This document shows, piece by piece, positions 17,441 through 26,269 of a DNA stretch of 64,000 nucleotides. Where the stretch lies: the NCBI GenBank assembly GCA_963821345.1, contig CAWGDM010000009.1, positions 27,508 to 91,507 of the forward strand. The letters are read 5' to 3'. Position 1 is the first letter of the stretch. Each line of letters begins with the position of its first letter. The stretch is from WHSW01 sp963821345. GTDB taxonomy: Bacteria > Actinomycetota > Thermoleophilia > Solirubrobacterales > 70-9. The notes under the pieces were generated by a model. That model searched no databases. It saw only the letters and a program-made list of their open reading frames with translations, and was not told the origin of the DNA. Made by a program: the position numbers and the translations under genes.

Positions 17441-17893
17441 ATGCTCAACAAGTTCCGCGTCAGGGCCCAGAGCGAATCCGGCTTCACGCTGGTCGAGCTC
17501 CTGGTCGTGATGCTGATCATCGGCCTGCTGGCCGCGATCGCCATCCCGGCGTTCTTCAACCAGCGCAACAAGGCCAACGACGCCAGCGCCAAGGAGGCGG
17601 TCCGTACCGCCGAGACGGCGATGGAGACGTACTCGACCGACAACAGCGGCTCCTACGTGGGTGCCGACCTCGCCGCCCTGCAGGCGATCGAGGCCAGCAT
17701 CCCGGGCACCGCGACGGTCACGGGTTCCGGCGGCACCGGTGTTCCGTCGGCGACCGGCTACCGGGTCACCGTTCCGTCGACCCAGGGCCGCACGTTCAGC
17801 ATCAACCGAAAAGCTGCAACGCTGACGTTCCCGTGCACGGTGCCCGCGAGCACCGATCGCGGTGGTTGCCCGTCGAGCAACCTCTGGAACTAG
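17441..17893 (+). CDS. pilA: Type IV major pilin (copy 1)
   Basis: 150-aa prepilin with a short leader MLNKFRVRAQSESG, processed before FTLVE, giving N-methyl-Phe with the conserved Glu at +5. The hydrophobic polymerisation helix is LLVVMLIIGLLAAIAIPAFF. The globular part has a C-terminal Cys pair (FPCTVP and GGCPSS). AGGAGG precedes the ATG by eight bases, within the riboswitch platform. Codons for residues 12-94 are identical at the DNA level to copy 2 at 18091. The copies differ between residues 95 and 130, with a further substitution in the C-terminal block. A terminator hairpin follows. Confidence 0.93.
   Translation: MLNKFRVRAQSESGFTLVELLVVMLIIGLLAAIAIPAFFNQRNKANDASAKEAVRTAETAMETYSTDNSGSYVGADLAALQAIEASIPGTATVTGSGGTGVPSATGYRVTVPSTQGRTFSINRKAATLTFPCTVPASTDRGGCPSSNLWN
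17473..17721 (+). repeat. 249-bp perfect repeat shared by the two pilin genes
   Basis: 17473-17721 and 18123-18371 are identical base for base, including synonymous positions, at an offset of 650. The flanking 5' leader codons and the variable C-terminal codons are diverged. This indicates very recent duplication or ongoing gene conversion. Confidence 0.9.
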
Positions 17894-17916
17894 CCTCAAG
17901 CTAGGAAGTGCAGTCG

Positions 17917-17949
17917 CGCGAGAGGGGCGGCCTTCGGGTCGCCCCTCTC
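17917..17949 (+). terminator. Hairpin terminator after pilin copy 1
   Basis: GAGAGGGGCG (17920-17929) pairs with CGCCCCTCTC (17940-17949). The inner part extends as GCC-TTCG-GGT, capped by a stable C(UUCG)G tetraloop. There is no long T tract, as is common for high-GC actinobacterial terminators. Confidence 0.7.
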
Positions 17950-18025
17950 GTCGTTGTCGGGCGTCGAAAGCGTCGTACGACCGTCCAGGGATGCGTCCAA
18001 CCCCTCAGGAATGCGTCCAAACCCC

Positions 18026-18053
18026 TAAACGGTTCTGGGGTCCGCGGCCGAAA
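18026..18053 (+). promoter_or_regulatory. FliA/WhiG-type promoter of pilin copy 2
   Basis: TAAA at 18026-18029, a 17-nt spacer, and GCCGAAA at 18047-18053, close to the GCCGATA consensus. Copy 2 therefore has its own promoter, but its short leader (about 30 nt) has no riboswitch. Confidence 0.45.
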
Positions 18054-18090
18054 CAGCTGAGGTAAGCACTCACCGACAACGGGGGTACAC

Positions 18091-18543
18091 ATGTTGCAAA
18101 CAATCCGGGAGCAGAGCCGCCGCGAATCCGGCTTCACGCTGGTCGAGCTCCTGGTCGTGATGCTGATCATCGGCCTGCTGGCCGCGATCGCCATCCCGGC
18201 GTTCTTCAACCAGCGCAACAAGGCCAACGACGCCAGCGCCAAGGAGGCGGTCCGTACCGCCGAGACGGCGATGGAGACGTACTCGACCGACAACAGCGGC
18301 TCCTACGTGGGTGCCGACCTCGCCGCCCTGCAGGCGATCGAGGCCAGCATCCCGGGCACCGCGACGGTCACCGGTGCCGGCGGCACCGGCGCGCCGACCG
18401 CGACTGGCTACCGGGTCACGACCACCTCGACCCAGGGCCGCACGTTCAGCATCGACCGAACCGGCGCGACGCTGACGTTCCCGTGCACGGTGCCCGCGGG
18501 CACCGATCGCGGTGGTTGCCCGTCGAGCAACCTCTGGAACTAG
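18091..18543 (+). CDS. pilA: Type IV major pilin (copy 2)
   Basis: 150-aa prepilin, leader MLQTIREQSRRESG, cleavage before FTLVE, polymerisation helix and C-terminal Cys pair as in copy 1. The first 10 residues and residues about 95-130 differ from copy 1 (VPSATGYRVTVPST in copy 1 against APTATGYRVTTTST here), while the segment between is identical at the nucleotide level. It carries no riboswitch, so it may be expressed under different c-di-GMP conditions from copy 1. A strong hairpin follows at 18571-18600. Confidence 0.93.
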   Translation: MLQTIREQSRRESGFTLVELLVVMLIIGLLAAIAIPAFFNQRNKANDASAKEAVRTAETAMETYSTDNSGSYVGADLAALQAIEASIPGTATVTGAGGTGAPTATGYRVTTTSTQGRTFSIDRTGATLTFPCTVPAGTDRGGCPSSNLWN

Positions 18544-18570
18544 CCCTCAGGGCTGGATGCGGTAGCGACG

Positions 18571-18600
18571 GAGGGGCGGCCGGGCGGCCGGCCGCCCCTC
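18571..18600 (+). terminator. Hairpin terminator after pilin copy 2
   Basis: GAGGGGCGGCCG (18571-18582) pairs perfectly with CGGCCGCCCCTC (18589-18600) around a 6-nt loop. It is followed by TCGTCGTTT. Confidence 0.7.
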
Positions 18601-18707
18601 TCGTCGTTTGGGCGTGCCCGCGCACGATCTTGGGCGCGCCCGCGCACGATGCCCGTCCGACTCAAGCAAGTGGGCACGCATGCCGAAACTTGATTCGAGG
18701 TTCTGCT

Positions 18708-20072
18708 TTGGCCACGCCTGTTCTGACTCACCTGCGTTCTCGCCTTGCCGCGGAGGATGGCCTGACCCTGATCGAGGTCGCGGTCACCGGCCTGATGGTG
18801 GGGCTGATCTCGCTCGGGCTGGTCGGCCTGGACGCGGCGGGCAAGACCAGCGCCGACCAGCGCCGCCGCTCGCAGGCATTCGAGGTCGCCCAGGCCGACC
18901 AGGAGCGGATCAAGGGGCTGTCGGCCGACCAGATCTCGACCCTCGACCAGACCCGCCAGGTGACCATGGACTCGACCACGTTCACGGTCACCTCGTCCGG
19001 GCAGTACCTGAGCAGCTCGGCCGACTCGGCGAGTTGCTCGAGCCCCGCCGCGGCGGCCGACTACGCGAAGGTGGTCTCGACCGTCGACTGGCCACAGAAC
19101 GCTCGCGCCGACGTCGTCGTGCAGAGCGTCCTCACTCCGCGGGCCGGCGGCTCGCTGCTCGCCCAGGTGCTGGATCAGAACGGGGCGACGAAGTCGGCCG
19201 TGCGGATCGGCGTCGACGGCGCCGATCCGAGCACCGACACCGTGCACCGGTTCAGCAGCACGGACTCGGGCGGCTGCACGATCTTCGGCGCCCTGCCGGT
19301 CGGCGACTACACCGTCAGCCCGACGCTCGCCGGCTGGGTCGACAAGGACGGCGACTCGACCCCGTCGTCGACCGTGACCACGACCGCGGGCAACACGACC
19401 ACGGTCCCCTTCGTCCTCGGCCAGGCCGGTCAGGTAACGGCGAACTTCGCGACCACGATCGGCAGCACGACCTACACCGGCCAGTACGCCCCCTCGGTCT
19501 CGTGGTTCAACGCCGGCATGCCCCAGGCGATCAACAACTTCCTGAGCCCGAGCGCCCCGGGCAACGCGATCACCTCGACCCAGAACCTGTTCCCGTTCTA
19601 CGTCGGCGCCCCGGGCACCTACACCAGCAACTACAACGTCTGGGCCGGCAAGTGCATGGCTGCCCAGCCCCCCAGCGCCAGCCGCCGCTACGCGACCGTC
19701 CCGCCGGGCGGCTCGCCGACGATGAGCGGCCCCACCGGCTCGGTGCTCGAGCCGGCGATGCTCGTCGACGTCACCTACAACGGCACCCGGGTGAAGCCCG
19801 CGCACGTCCTGCTCACCGACAGCTGCGGGCAGAGCTGGCAGCCCGAGGTGATCAGCACCTACACCGCGACCGAAGGCGGCTGGCTGCGCTACCCCGGCCA
19901 GCCCTACGGGACCTACTCGATCTGCGCCGACTACCAGTTCCAGGGCACCAGCACCACAACCGCGAGCAACTTCAAGAAGGTGACGATCACCAACCGCGCC
20001 AACACCAGCTTCACGGCGCAGAACTCGAACACGGTCCCGATCCTGCTCGCCTCGTCGACGGGGTTCTGCTGA
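18708..20072 (+). CDS. Minor pilin with Ig-like insert (PilV-like)
   Basis: 454 aa from a TTG start at 18708 (GAGG about ten bases upstream). The leader ends LAAEDG and is cleaved before LTLIEV, which keeps the +5 Glu. A hydrophobic helix follows. The C-terminal part is unusually long for a minor pilin. It includes a Cna-B/carboxypeptidase-regulatory-like unit (GGCTIFGALPVGDYTVSPTL, about residues 185-240), a further beta-rich domain with YATVPPGGSPTMSG, and paired Cys residues. It begins the minor-pilin operon, and its stop overlaps the next ATG (TGATG). Likely a tip or priming subunit with an adhesive domain. Confidence 0.8.
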   Translation: MATPVLTHLRSRLAAEDGLTLIEVAVTGLMVGLISLGLVGLDAAGKTSADQRRRSQAFEVAQADQERIKGLSADQISTLDQTRQVTMDSTTFTVTSSGQYLSSSADSASCSSPAAAADYAKVVSTVDWPQNARADVVVQSVLTPRAGGSLLAQVLDQNGATKSAVRIGVDGADPSTDTVHRFSSTDSGGCTIFGALPVGDYTVSPTLAGWVDKDGDSTPSSTVTTTAGNTTTVPFVLGQAGQVTANFATTIGSTTYTGQYAPSVSWFNAGMPQAINNFLSPSAPGNAITSTQNLFPFYVGAPGTYTSNYNVWAGKCMAAQPPSASRRYATVPPGGSPTMSGPTGSVLEPAMLVDVTYNGTRVKPAHVLLTDSCGQSWQPEVISTYTATEGGWLRYPGQPYGTYSICADYQFQGTSTTTASNFKKVTITNRANTSFTAQNSNTVPILLASSTGFC

Positions 20073-20929
20073 TGGGCGGGCGCAAGCTGATCAGGCGAGT
20101 TCGCGCCGACGAGTCGGGGTTCACGATGATCGAGCTGCTGACGACGATGATCGTCGCGATCGTCGTCATCCTGGCGCTGTTCACCTTCCAGGACGTCGTC
20201 CTGCGCCAGTCGAACCGGGTGTTCGCGACCGTCAACGCGACCCAGCGGGCCCGGACCGCGGTCGAGACGCTGGAGACGCGGCTGCGCTCCGCGTGCGTCG
20301 CCGAGGGCGTCACGCCGATCCTGGCCGGCAGCACCGGGACCAGCCTCGCGTTCATCAGCAAGTTCGGCTCGGCCGCCTCGCTGACGCCGGAGAAGCACGT
20401 CGTCTCGCTCAGCGGCGGGACGATGACCGACTCCGTCTACCCGGTCTCCGGCGGCCAGGCGCCCAACTGGACCTTCTCGAACACCGCGACCAGCACCCGG
20501 CTGCTGGTCGACCACGTCACGCAGCTCGGCTCGACGCCGATCTTCCGCTACTACAAGTACGGGATCGCCGCCGACTCGGCCGGCGGCCAGTACAAGGACG
20601 GAGCCGGCAACCCGTTCATGATCCTGCTCGACGGGACCGCGACCCTGCCGACCGGAACGACGACCAGCACCGGCGGCGCGGTCGCGGCGAACACGATCCC
20701 CTACAACTCGGCCAACGACCGTTCGATGCTGGCGACGCCGCTGAGCACGGCCGACTCGAAGCTCACCTCGGCGGTTGCGGTCACGATGGTCGTCGACGCC
20801 GAGGGCAAGCTCGGCGATACCGTCTCGACCGATGCGTACACGCAGCTGACCGTCCAGGACACGGTCGTGCTGCGGCTCACCCCGGTCCCCAGCGAGGGCA
20901 ACCTGCCGACGGTGCCGCCATGCGCATGA
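20072..20929 (+). CDS. Minor pilin, PilW-like
   Basis: 285 aa. The leader RRVRADESG is cleaved before FTMIELL, with Glu at +5, followed by a hydrophobic helix (about residues 17-40) and the RARTAVETLETRLRSA segment common in PilW/PulJ-type minor pilins. The globular domain is about 230 residues. Overlaps both neighbours by a few bases, so it is translated together with the PilV-like and PilX-like genes. Confidence 0.82.
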   Translation: MGGRKLIRRVRADESGFTMIELLTTMIVAIVVILALFTFQDVVLRQSNRVFATVNATQRARTAVETLETRLRSACVAEGVTPILAGSTGTSLAFISKFGSAASLTPEKHVVSLSGGTMTDSVYPVSGGQAPNWTFSNTATSTRLLVDHVTQLGSTPIFRYYKYGIAADSAGGQYKDGAGNPFMILLDGTATLPTGTTTSTGGAVAANTIPYNSANDRSMLATPLSTADSKLTSAVAVTMVVDAEGKLGDTVSTDAYTQLTVQDTVVLRLTPVPSEGNLPTVPPCA

Positions 20930-22533
20930 ACGCCCGCCGACAACTCGCGCGCGAGGACGGCTTCACGATGATCGTCGCCCTGGTCGTGCTCACCGTGACC
21001 ATCCTGATGATCGCGGCCGCGTTCGTCGCCGCCAAGGGCGACATCGGCAACAGCCAGCACGACCTCGATGGCAAGCGCGCCTACTACGCCGCCCGCGCCG
21101 GGCTCGCCAACTTCCTCTACAAGGAGAACAAGAACACCGAGCTGTGGCAGACCTGCGCGACGCAGGCCCCGACCAAGGTCCCGGGCGCGCCCTCGAACGT
21201 CAAATTCTCCTACGTCCCGGTGCCCGCCAACGGCAACTCAACCTGCAGCACCTCGAACCCCGTCGGCACGATGATCGACTTCGCCACCGGCAGCTTCCGG
21301 ATGAAGTTCACCGGCACGGTCAGCGACGCCGCCGGGCAGACGGTGGCGACGCGGACGATCGTCGGCCAGTTCCGCCGCGACTCCCCGCTGGACTTCCTCT
21401 GGTACTCGAAGTACGAGACGCTCGACCCGAACACCTACGCGGACCCGGCCGCGCACCAGAACTGCGCCGCCTTCCTGCGCGACGGGCGTCCGTCGAGCTG
21501 CGGGACGATCAGCTGGATCAGTGGCGACAAGATCAACGGGCCGATGTACACCCAGGACCAGTACTCGATCTGCGGATCGCCGACCTTCGGCCGCGCGGGC
21601 GGCAGCGACGCGATCCTCACCGTCTCGCCGTCACCGGGCAAGGTGACGACCTCGGGCTGCAACGACAACTCGATCCTCAACGGCCCGCTGCTCGTCGACC
21701 AGCCGATCATTGAGCCGCCGCCCGACAACACGTTCCTTCTCAACTACGCGCAGTCGGACGGGATCGTGTTCACCGGCGCCACCGACGTCAGCATGAGTGG
21801 CAACACGGCCACCGTGATCAGCCCCAACAGCGCCAGCACGATCGCCGGGGCGTCGGGCGACTGCAAGACCGGGTGCACCGTGAACATGGTCAACGACCCG
21901 ATCATCTATGTCACCAACGGCTCCTGCTCGGCGAGCTACTCGCCCTACTTCTCGCAGAGCGCCAACGTCTACAACAAGAGCTCGACCTGCGGCAACATGT
22001 ACGTCTCCGGCAACTACACGACCTCGGTCACGCTGGCGGCCGCCAACGACATGGTCGTCGAGGGATCGATCACCACCAACCTCAGCGGCCCGGCGGTGCT
22101 CGGCATGGTCGCCAACAACTTCATCCGGGTCATGCACGGCGTCACCACGCGCTCCGGGACCACCCAGGGCCAGTGCGGATCGGCGGCCAACGTCGCCAGC
22201 CAGTCGCTGACCAGCCTGCGGATCGACGCCGCGATCCTGGCGCTCAATCACTCGTTCATCGTCGACAACTTCGACTGCGGGGCGCCGATCGGCGGCAGCC
22301 CGCCGAGCGCCGGCCTGATCGTCAACGGCGTGATCGCGCAGCTATTCCGTGGCACCGTCGGCACCACCTCGGGCGGCAGCTCGGTGACCGGCTACCTGAA
22401 GAACTACACCTACGACGACCGGCTCGCGGTTCAGCAGCCGCCGTACCTGTTCGACCTCGCCTCGGCGGCCTGGCGGGTGGTTCGCGAGACCGGCTGCGTC
22501 CAGGGCAGCTCGGACTCGTCGGTCGCCTGCTAG
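20920..22533 (+). CDS. Large PilX-like minor pilin
   Basis: 537 aa. The leader ARREL-type basic stretch ends REDG, with cleavage before FTMIVALVVLTVTIL. The usual Glu at +5 is Val, as in PilX/GspK-like subunits that cap the fibre. KRAYYAARAGLANFLY (about residues 52-67) is the PilX signature. The large C-terminal region is beta-rich with many Ser/Thr/Asn and several Cys. Two ATGs are possible (20920 and 20926); the second gives an ATGA overlap with the preceding stop. The gene ends 34 nt before pilD. Confidence 0.8.
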   Translation: MRMNARRQLAREDGFTMIVALVVLTVTILMIAAAFVAAKGDIGNSQHDLDGKRAYYAARAGLANFLYKENKNTELWQTCATQAPTKVPGAPSNVKFSYVPVPANGNSTCSTSNPVGTMIDFATGSFRMKFTGTVSDAAGQTVATRTIVGQFRRDSPLDFLWYSKYETLDPNTYADPAAHQNCAAFLRDGRPSSCGTISWISGDKINGPMYTQDQYSICGSPTFGRAGGSDAILTVSPSPGKVTTSGCNDNSILNGPLLVDQPIIEPPPDNTFLLNYAQSDGIVFTGATDVSMSGNTATVISPNSASTIAGASGDCKTGCTVNMVNDPIIYVTNGSCSASYSPYFSQSANVYNKSSTCGNMYVSGNYTTSVTLAAANDMVVEGSITTNLSGPAVLGMVANNFIRVMHGVTTRSGTTQGQCGSAANVASQSLTSLRIDAAILALNHSFIVDNFDCGAPIGGSPPSAGLIVNGVIAQLFRGTVGTTSGGSSVTGYLKNYTYDDRLAVQQPPYLFDLASAAWRVVRETGCVQGSSDSSVAC

Positions 22534-22567
22534 ATCCGGCCTGGCCGCCGGATAGGGTCCGCCGTCG

Positions 22568-23332
22568 ATGGCCGGGTACGCCGCTCTAGCGTTCGTCGCC
22601 GGCGCCGTGATCGGCAGCTTCGTGACCGTGATCGCCCACCGGATCCCGCGGGGCGAGGGCGGGGTTGTCGCGGGTCGCTCGCGCTGCCCCGATTGCGGCG
22701 CGACGATCGCCGCCTACGACAACATCCCGGTCGTCTCCTGGCTGCTGCTGCGCGGGCGCTGTCGCAACTGCGGCGAGTCGATCTCGGCGCGCTACCCGCT
22801 GACCGAGGCGGGACTCGGCGTGCTCTGGGCCGGCACCGTGATCGCGCTCGGCACCGACGACGCCGGCGAGCTCGCGCTCGGCTTCGTGCTCTGCGCGGTC
22901 CTGACCGCGATCACGCTCACCGACCTCGAGCTGCGGATCATCCCCAACGCGTTCGTGCTTGCCGGGGCGATCGCCGGGGTGGCGATCGTGCTCGCCTTCG
23001 ACCTTGGCGACCTCGACCAGCGCGCGATCGCGGTCGCGGCGGCCGGCGGGGCCTTCTTCTTGATCGCGCTCGCGTATCCGCGCGGGATGGGGATGGGGGA
23101 CGCGAAGCTGGTCGCGATGATGGCGATCTACCTCGGCCGCTCGATCGCCCCGGCGGTGCTCGTGGGCCTGATCGCCGGCTCGGTGGTCGGCCTGGCCCTG
23201 ATCGCCCGCGAGGGCTCCGGGGCGCGCAAGCGCACGGTGCCGTTCGGGCCCTTCCTGGCGCTTGGCGGGGTCGTCGGCCTTTGGTTCGGCGACGACATCG
23301 TCGACTGGTACCTGGATACGTTCACGGGCTGA
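22568..23332 (+). CDS. pilD: Prepilin peptidase / N-methyltransferase PilD
   Basis: Membrane aspartyl protease that cleaves prepilin leaders and methylates the new N-terminus. The N-terminal domain has CPDC and CRNC (zinc) with NIPVVSWLLLRGRC and ARYPLTE. The protease Asp residues are in LTDLELRIIPN and GMGMGDAKL. About eight membrane segments, 254 aa. TAGGGT at 22553-22558, nine bases before ATG, suggests an additional leaderless start. It processes the five prepilins encoded just upstream. Confidence 0.94.
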   Translation: MAGYAALAFVAGAVIGSFVTVIAHRIPRGEGGVVAGRSRCPDCGATIAAYDNIPVVSWLLLRGRCRNCGESISARYPLTEAGLGVLWAGTVIALGTDDAGELALGFVLCAVLTAITLTDLELRIIPNAFVLAGAIAGVAIVLAFDLGDLDQRAIAVAAAGGAFFLIALAYPRGMGMGDAKLVAMMAIYLGRSIAPAVLVGLIAGSVVGLALIAREGSGARKRTVPFGPFLALGGVVGLWFGDDIVDWYLDTFTG

Positions 23333-23501
23333 TCGCCACGCCTGGGAACGATCGTGCTCAGGCGCCAGCGGCGCTCAAGTCGGCGGCGGTTTCCGCCGAT
23401 TGAGGGTTCCGGAGGGTTTTGCGGGCCCCGTTCCCGCCTTCCGCGCCCCATGATCGCCCTGAAAAAGAAGAATCCGCTCACGCAGCCGATCGGCCGCGCC
23501 C

Positions 23502-24581
23502 GTGGGCGTCGCCGGACTCGATATCGAGGCCGGCAGCGTCGCCGCGACCGCGCTTCAGGTCAACGGCGCGGTCACCGTCTCCGGCTACGGGGTCGCCCCG
23601 CTGGCCGCGGGGGCGGTCCGCGACGGCGAGGTACACGATCCCGAGGTGCTCGGCGACGCGATCAAGGAGCTGTTCGCCGCCCACAAGCTGCCCCGTGACG
23701 TCCGCGTCGGAATCGCCAACCAACGGGTCGCGGTGCGGACGATGCGGCTGCCGAAGATCGAGAATCGCGACGAGCTCGAGACCGCGATCCGGTTCGCCGC
23801 TCAGGATCACATCCCGATGCCGCTCGACCGCGCGGTGCTCGACTGGCAGGTGATCCCCGCGCTGCCGACCGAGGAGGGCGACGACGCGATCGAGGTGGTC
23901 GCCGTCGCCGCCCGCCGCGAGATGCTCGCCTCGCTGATCGAGGCGATCCGCCGGGCCGGTCTGCGGCTCGCCGGCATCGACCATTCCAGCTTCGCCCTGA
24001 TCCGGGCGCTCGGCGGCGCCACCTCGCCGACCGCTCCGACCGCGGTGATCGACCCGGCGGCGACCGACGACCAGGCCCCCCAGGCGGTCGGCGGGACGCT
24101 CTATTGCCACCTTGGCGACATCACCAACCTCGCCGTCGCCCGCGGGCCCTTCTGCGTCTTCAGCCGCGCGCTCGGCTTTGGCATCGAGGGCATCGCCCAG
24201 TCGCTGGCGGCGAACAGCGGGCTGACGCTCGAGCACGCCCGCCAGTGGCTCGTCCACGTCGGCCTCGACGCGCCCGTCGAGCAGCTCGAGGGCGACCCGC
24301 AGGTGAGTTCGGCGACCCGCGACTCGCTCGCCTCCGGCGCCGCGACCCTGGTCGACGAGCTGCGCCGATCGCTCGAGTACTACGCGGCGCTCGAGGGCGC
24401 GGTGCGGATCGACGACATCGTCGTCGCCGGGCCCGGCACGATGATCCCGGGGCTCGTCGATCGGCTCCAGCGCGAGCTGCCGCTGCCGCTTCGGGCCGCT
24501 GTCCCCGAGCCCCTGAACGGCGCTGCCGGCCCCGCGGCCGGCCGCCTGACCCTGTCCTACGGGCTCGGGCTGGAGGCCTGA
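23502..24581 (+). CDS. pilM: Type IV pilus assembly protein PilM
   Basis: Actin-like (FtsA-fold) cytoplasmic ATP-binding protein that docks to PilN. The GLDIEAGSVAATALQVNG N-terminus is the phosphate-1 motif; LYCHLGDITNLAVARG and DDIVVAGPGTMIPGL are the second phosphate and adenosine motifs. The GTG at 23502 gives 359 aa. An ATG at 23450 begins MIALKKKNPLTQPIGRA in another frame and would join VGVAGLDI if one C near 23501 were removed, so the true N-terminus may be longer and hidden by an indel. pilN follows after 3 nt. Confidence 0.9.
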   Translation: MGVAGLDIEAGSVAATALQVNGAVTVSGYGVAPLAAGAVRDGEVHDPEVLGDAIKELFAAHKLPRDVRVGIANQRVAVRTMRLPKIENRDELETAIRFAAQDHIPMPLDRAVLDWQVIPALPTEEGDDAIEVVAVAARREMLASLIEAIRRAGLRLAGIDHSSFALIRALGGATSPTAPTAVIDPAATDDQAPQAVGGTLYCHLGDITNLAVARGPFCVFSRALGFGIEGIAQSLAANSGLTLEHARQWLVHVGLDAPVEQLEGDPQVSSATRDSLASGAATLVDELRRSLEYYAALEGAVRIDDIVVAGPGTMIPGLVDRLQRELPLPLRAAVPEPLNGAAGPAAGRLTLSYGLGLEA

Positions 24582-24584
24582 GCC

Positions 24585-25478
24585 ATGCGCCCCGTCAACC
24601 TGATTCCGCCCGAGGATCGCCGCGGCGACCACGCCCCGCTGCGCGCCGGCGTCGCCTCGTACGCGATCGTCGCCGTTCTCGCCGTCGCCCTGATCGGCCT
24701 CGTACTGGTGATCCTGACCAACAACAAGATCAGCGACAGCCAGACCGAGATCGCCGGCCTCGAGGCGCGCAAGGCACAGGCCGACCTGGCCGCGGCGAAC
24801 CTGGCGCCCTACGACCAGTTTGCGAGCACCCAGCAGGCGCGCAGCCAGACGGTCAACAGCCTTGCCAAGAGCCGCTTCGACTGGGAGCGGGTGCTCAACG
24901 AGCTGGCCCTGGTGATTCCCGAGCGGGTGACGCTCGAGACCCTGACCGGGACCTCGAGCGCCGGTACGTCGGTCGCCGCCGACAGCTCCGGGTCCGCCGC
25001 CTCGACCGACGCCTCGGTCCTTGGTCCGTCGCTGCTGATCAGCGGCTGCGCCGACGGCCAGAAGGGCGTCGCCCGCCTGCTCGCCGCGCTGCGCGACATC
25101 GACGGCGTCACCCGGGTCGGGATGCAGAGCTCGGAGCTCGGCGACCAGGCCACCACCGCCGGCGAGACCGCGGCCGGCTCGACGACCGCCGAGGGCGGCA
25201 GCTGCCAGGTGAAGCCGAGCATCGCCAAGTTCCAGATCACCGTCGCCTTCGACGCGGTCCCGGTCCCGCCGGCCGCCCTGGCGCCGACCACGACCCCGGC
25301 GAGCACGACCACCGAGACGGGCTCGACAACGACGACGACCTCGACCACGACCGCGCCGACCACCGGCGACGAGGACGTCGCCGCCGCGCAGGCCGAGCAG
25401 CAGTCGGCGGTCGACTCGGCCAACAACCAGATCTCCGACGCCAAGCACGAGGCCGCGACCGTGGGGGTGGGTAACTGA
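24585..25478 (+). CDS. pilN: Type IV pilus assembly protein PilN
   Basis: 297 aa. It opens with MRPVNLIPPEDRR, the PilN cytoplasmic motif that binds PilM, then one membrane segment (about residues 25-47), a coiled coil (to about 95) and a ferredoxin-like periplasmic-type domain. The C-terminal approximately 60 residues are a Thr/Pro/Ala-rich extension with long Thr runs (TTTETGSTTTTTSTTT), unusual for PilN. Start four bases after pilM; its stop overlaps pilO (TGATG). Confidence 0.88.
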   Translation: MRPVNLIPPEDRRGDHAPLRAGVASYAIVAVLAVALIGLVLVILTNNKISDSQTEIAGLEARKAQADLAAANLAPYDQFASTQQARSQTVNSLAKSRFDWERVLNELALVIPERVTLETLTGTSSAGTSVAADSSGSAASTDASVLGPSLLISGCADGQKGVARLLAALRDIDGVTRVGMQSSELGDQATTAGETAAGSTTAEGGSCQVKPSIAKFQITVAFDAVPVPPAALAPTTTPASTTTETGSTTTTTSTTTAPTTGDEDVAAAQAEQQSAVDSANNQISDAKHEAATVGVGN

Positions 25479-26269
25479 TGAAGTCCACCGACCGGATGAT
25501 CCTGCTGGGCGTCGCCGTGCTCGGGCTGGTGGCCGCGTTCTGGTTCCTGATCCTGGCGCCGAAGCGCGAGCAGGCCGCGGACCTGGAGAGCCAGGCCACC
25601 GACCTCCAGGTCCAGGTGGCTGACGCCGAGGCCGCCGCGGCGGCCGGGGCGGTCTCGAAGAAGGACTTCTCCGACAACTACCACGAGCTGATCGCCCTCG
25701 GCAAGGCGGTCCCCGTGGACGCCGACACTCCGAGCCTGCTGACCCAGCTGCAGCGGCTGTCGGTGCGCTCCGACGTCGACTTCCGCTCGATCACCCTGGC
25801 CAGCGGCGCCGCCGGAGCGGCCGCTCCGGCCCCGGTGACCGCCGATCCCGCGACCGCGACCGAGGCGAGCGCCGCGCTGCTGCCGATCGGCGCCACCGTC
25901 GGCACCGCCGGGCTGCCGGTGATGCCCTACTCGCTGCAGTTCGAGGGCGGCTTCTTCGGGATCGCCGACTTCTTCGGCCAGGTCGACGGCATGGTCCAGA
26001 CCGACGGCGACAAGACGACCGTGGACGGCCGGCTGCTGACGATCGACGGCTTCAGCCTCACCCATAGCGCCACGGTGCGGCCGGGCACCGAGGGCCCGGT
26101 GCTGAACGCCGCGGTCACCGCGACCAGCTACCTGACCCCCGCCGACGAAGGCATCACCGCCGGGGCTACCCCGACGGGCCCGGCGCCCGAGACGGCGGTG
26201 CCGGCCGAGGGCGCGCCACCTGCATCCGGATCCGAGCCGGCGGTCTCCGCCGCGGTGGTGGCGAATTGA
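25478..26269 (+). CDS. pilO: Type IV pilus assembly protein PilO
   Basis: 263 aa. One membrane segment (about residues 8-27), a coiled coil rich in Ala/Asp/Gln (about 30-70), then a ferredoxin-like domain (MPYSLQFEGGFFGIADFFGQVD..., about 145-215). An approximately 40-residue Pro/Ala tail follows. Partner of PilN in the alignment complex. Overlaps the following gene by TTGA. Confidence 0.88.
   Translation: MKSTDRMILLGVAVLGLVAAFWFLILAPKREQAADLESQATDLQVQVADAEAAAAAGAVSKKDFSDNYHELIALGKAVPVDADTPSLLTQLQRLSVRSDVDFRSITLASGAAGAAAPAPVTADPATATEASAALLPIGATVGTAGLPVMPYSLQFEGGFFGIADFFGQVDGMVQTDGDKTTVDGRLLTIDGFSLTHSATVRPGTEGPVLNAAVTATSYLTPADEGITAGATPTGPAPETAVPAEGAPPASGSEPAVSAAVVAN

Noticed and set aside
18000..18090. 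A second c-di-GMP riboswitch upstream of pilin copy 2
   Set aside because: The leader is too short and lacks the GCAAAGCCAC core and GGGTTACC strand.
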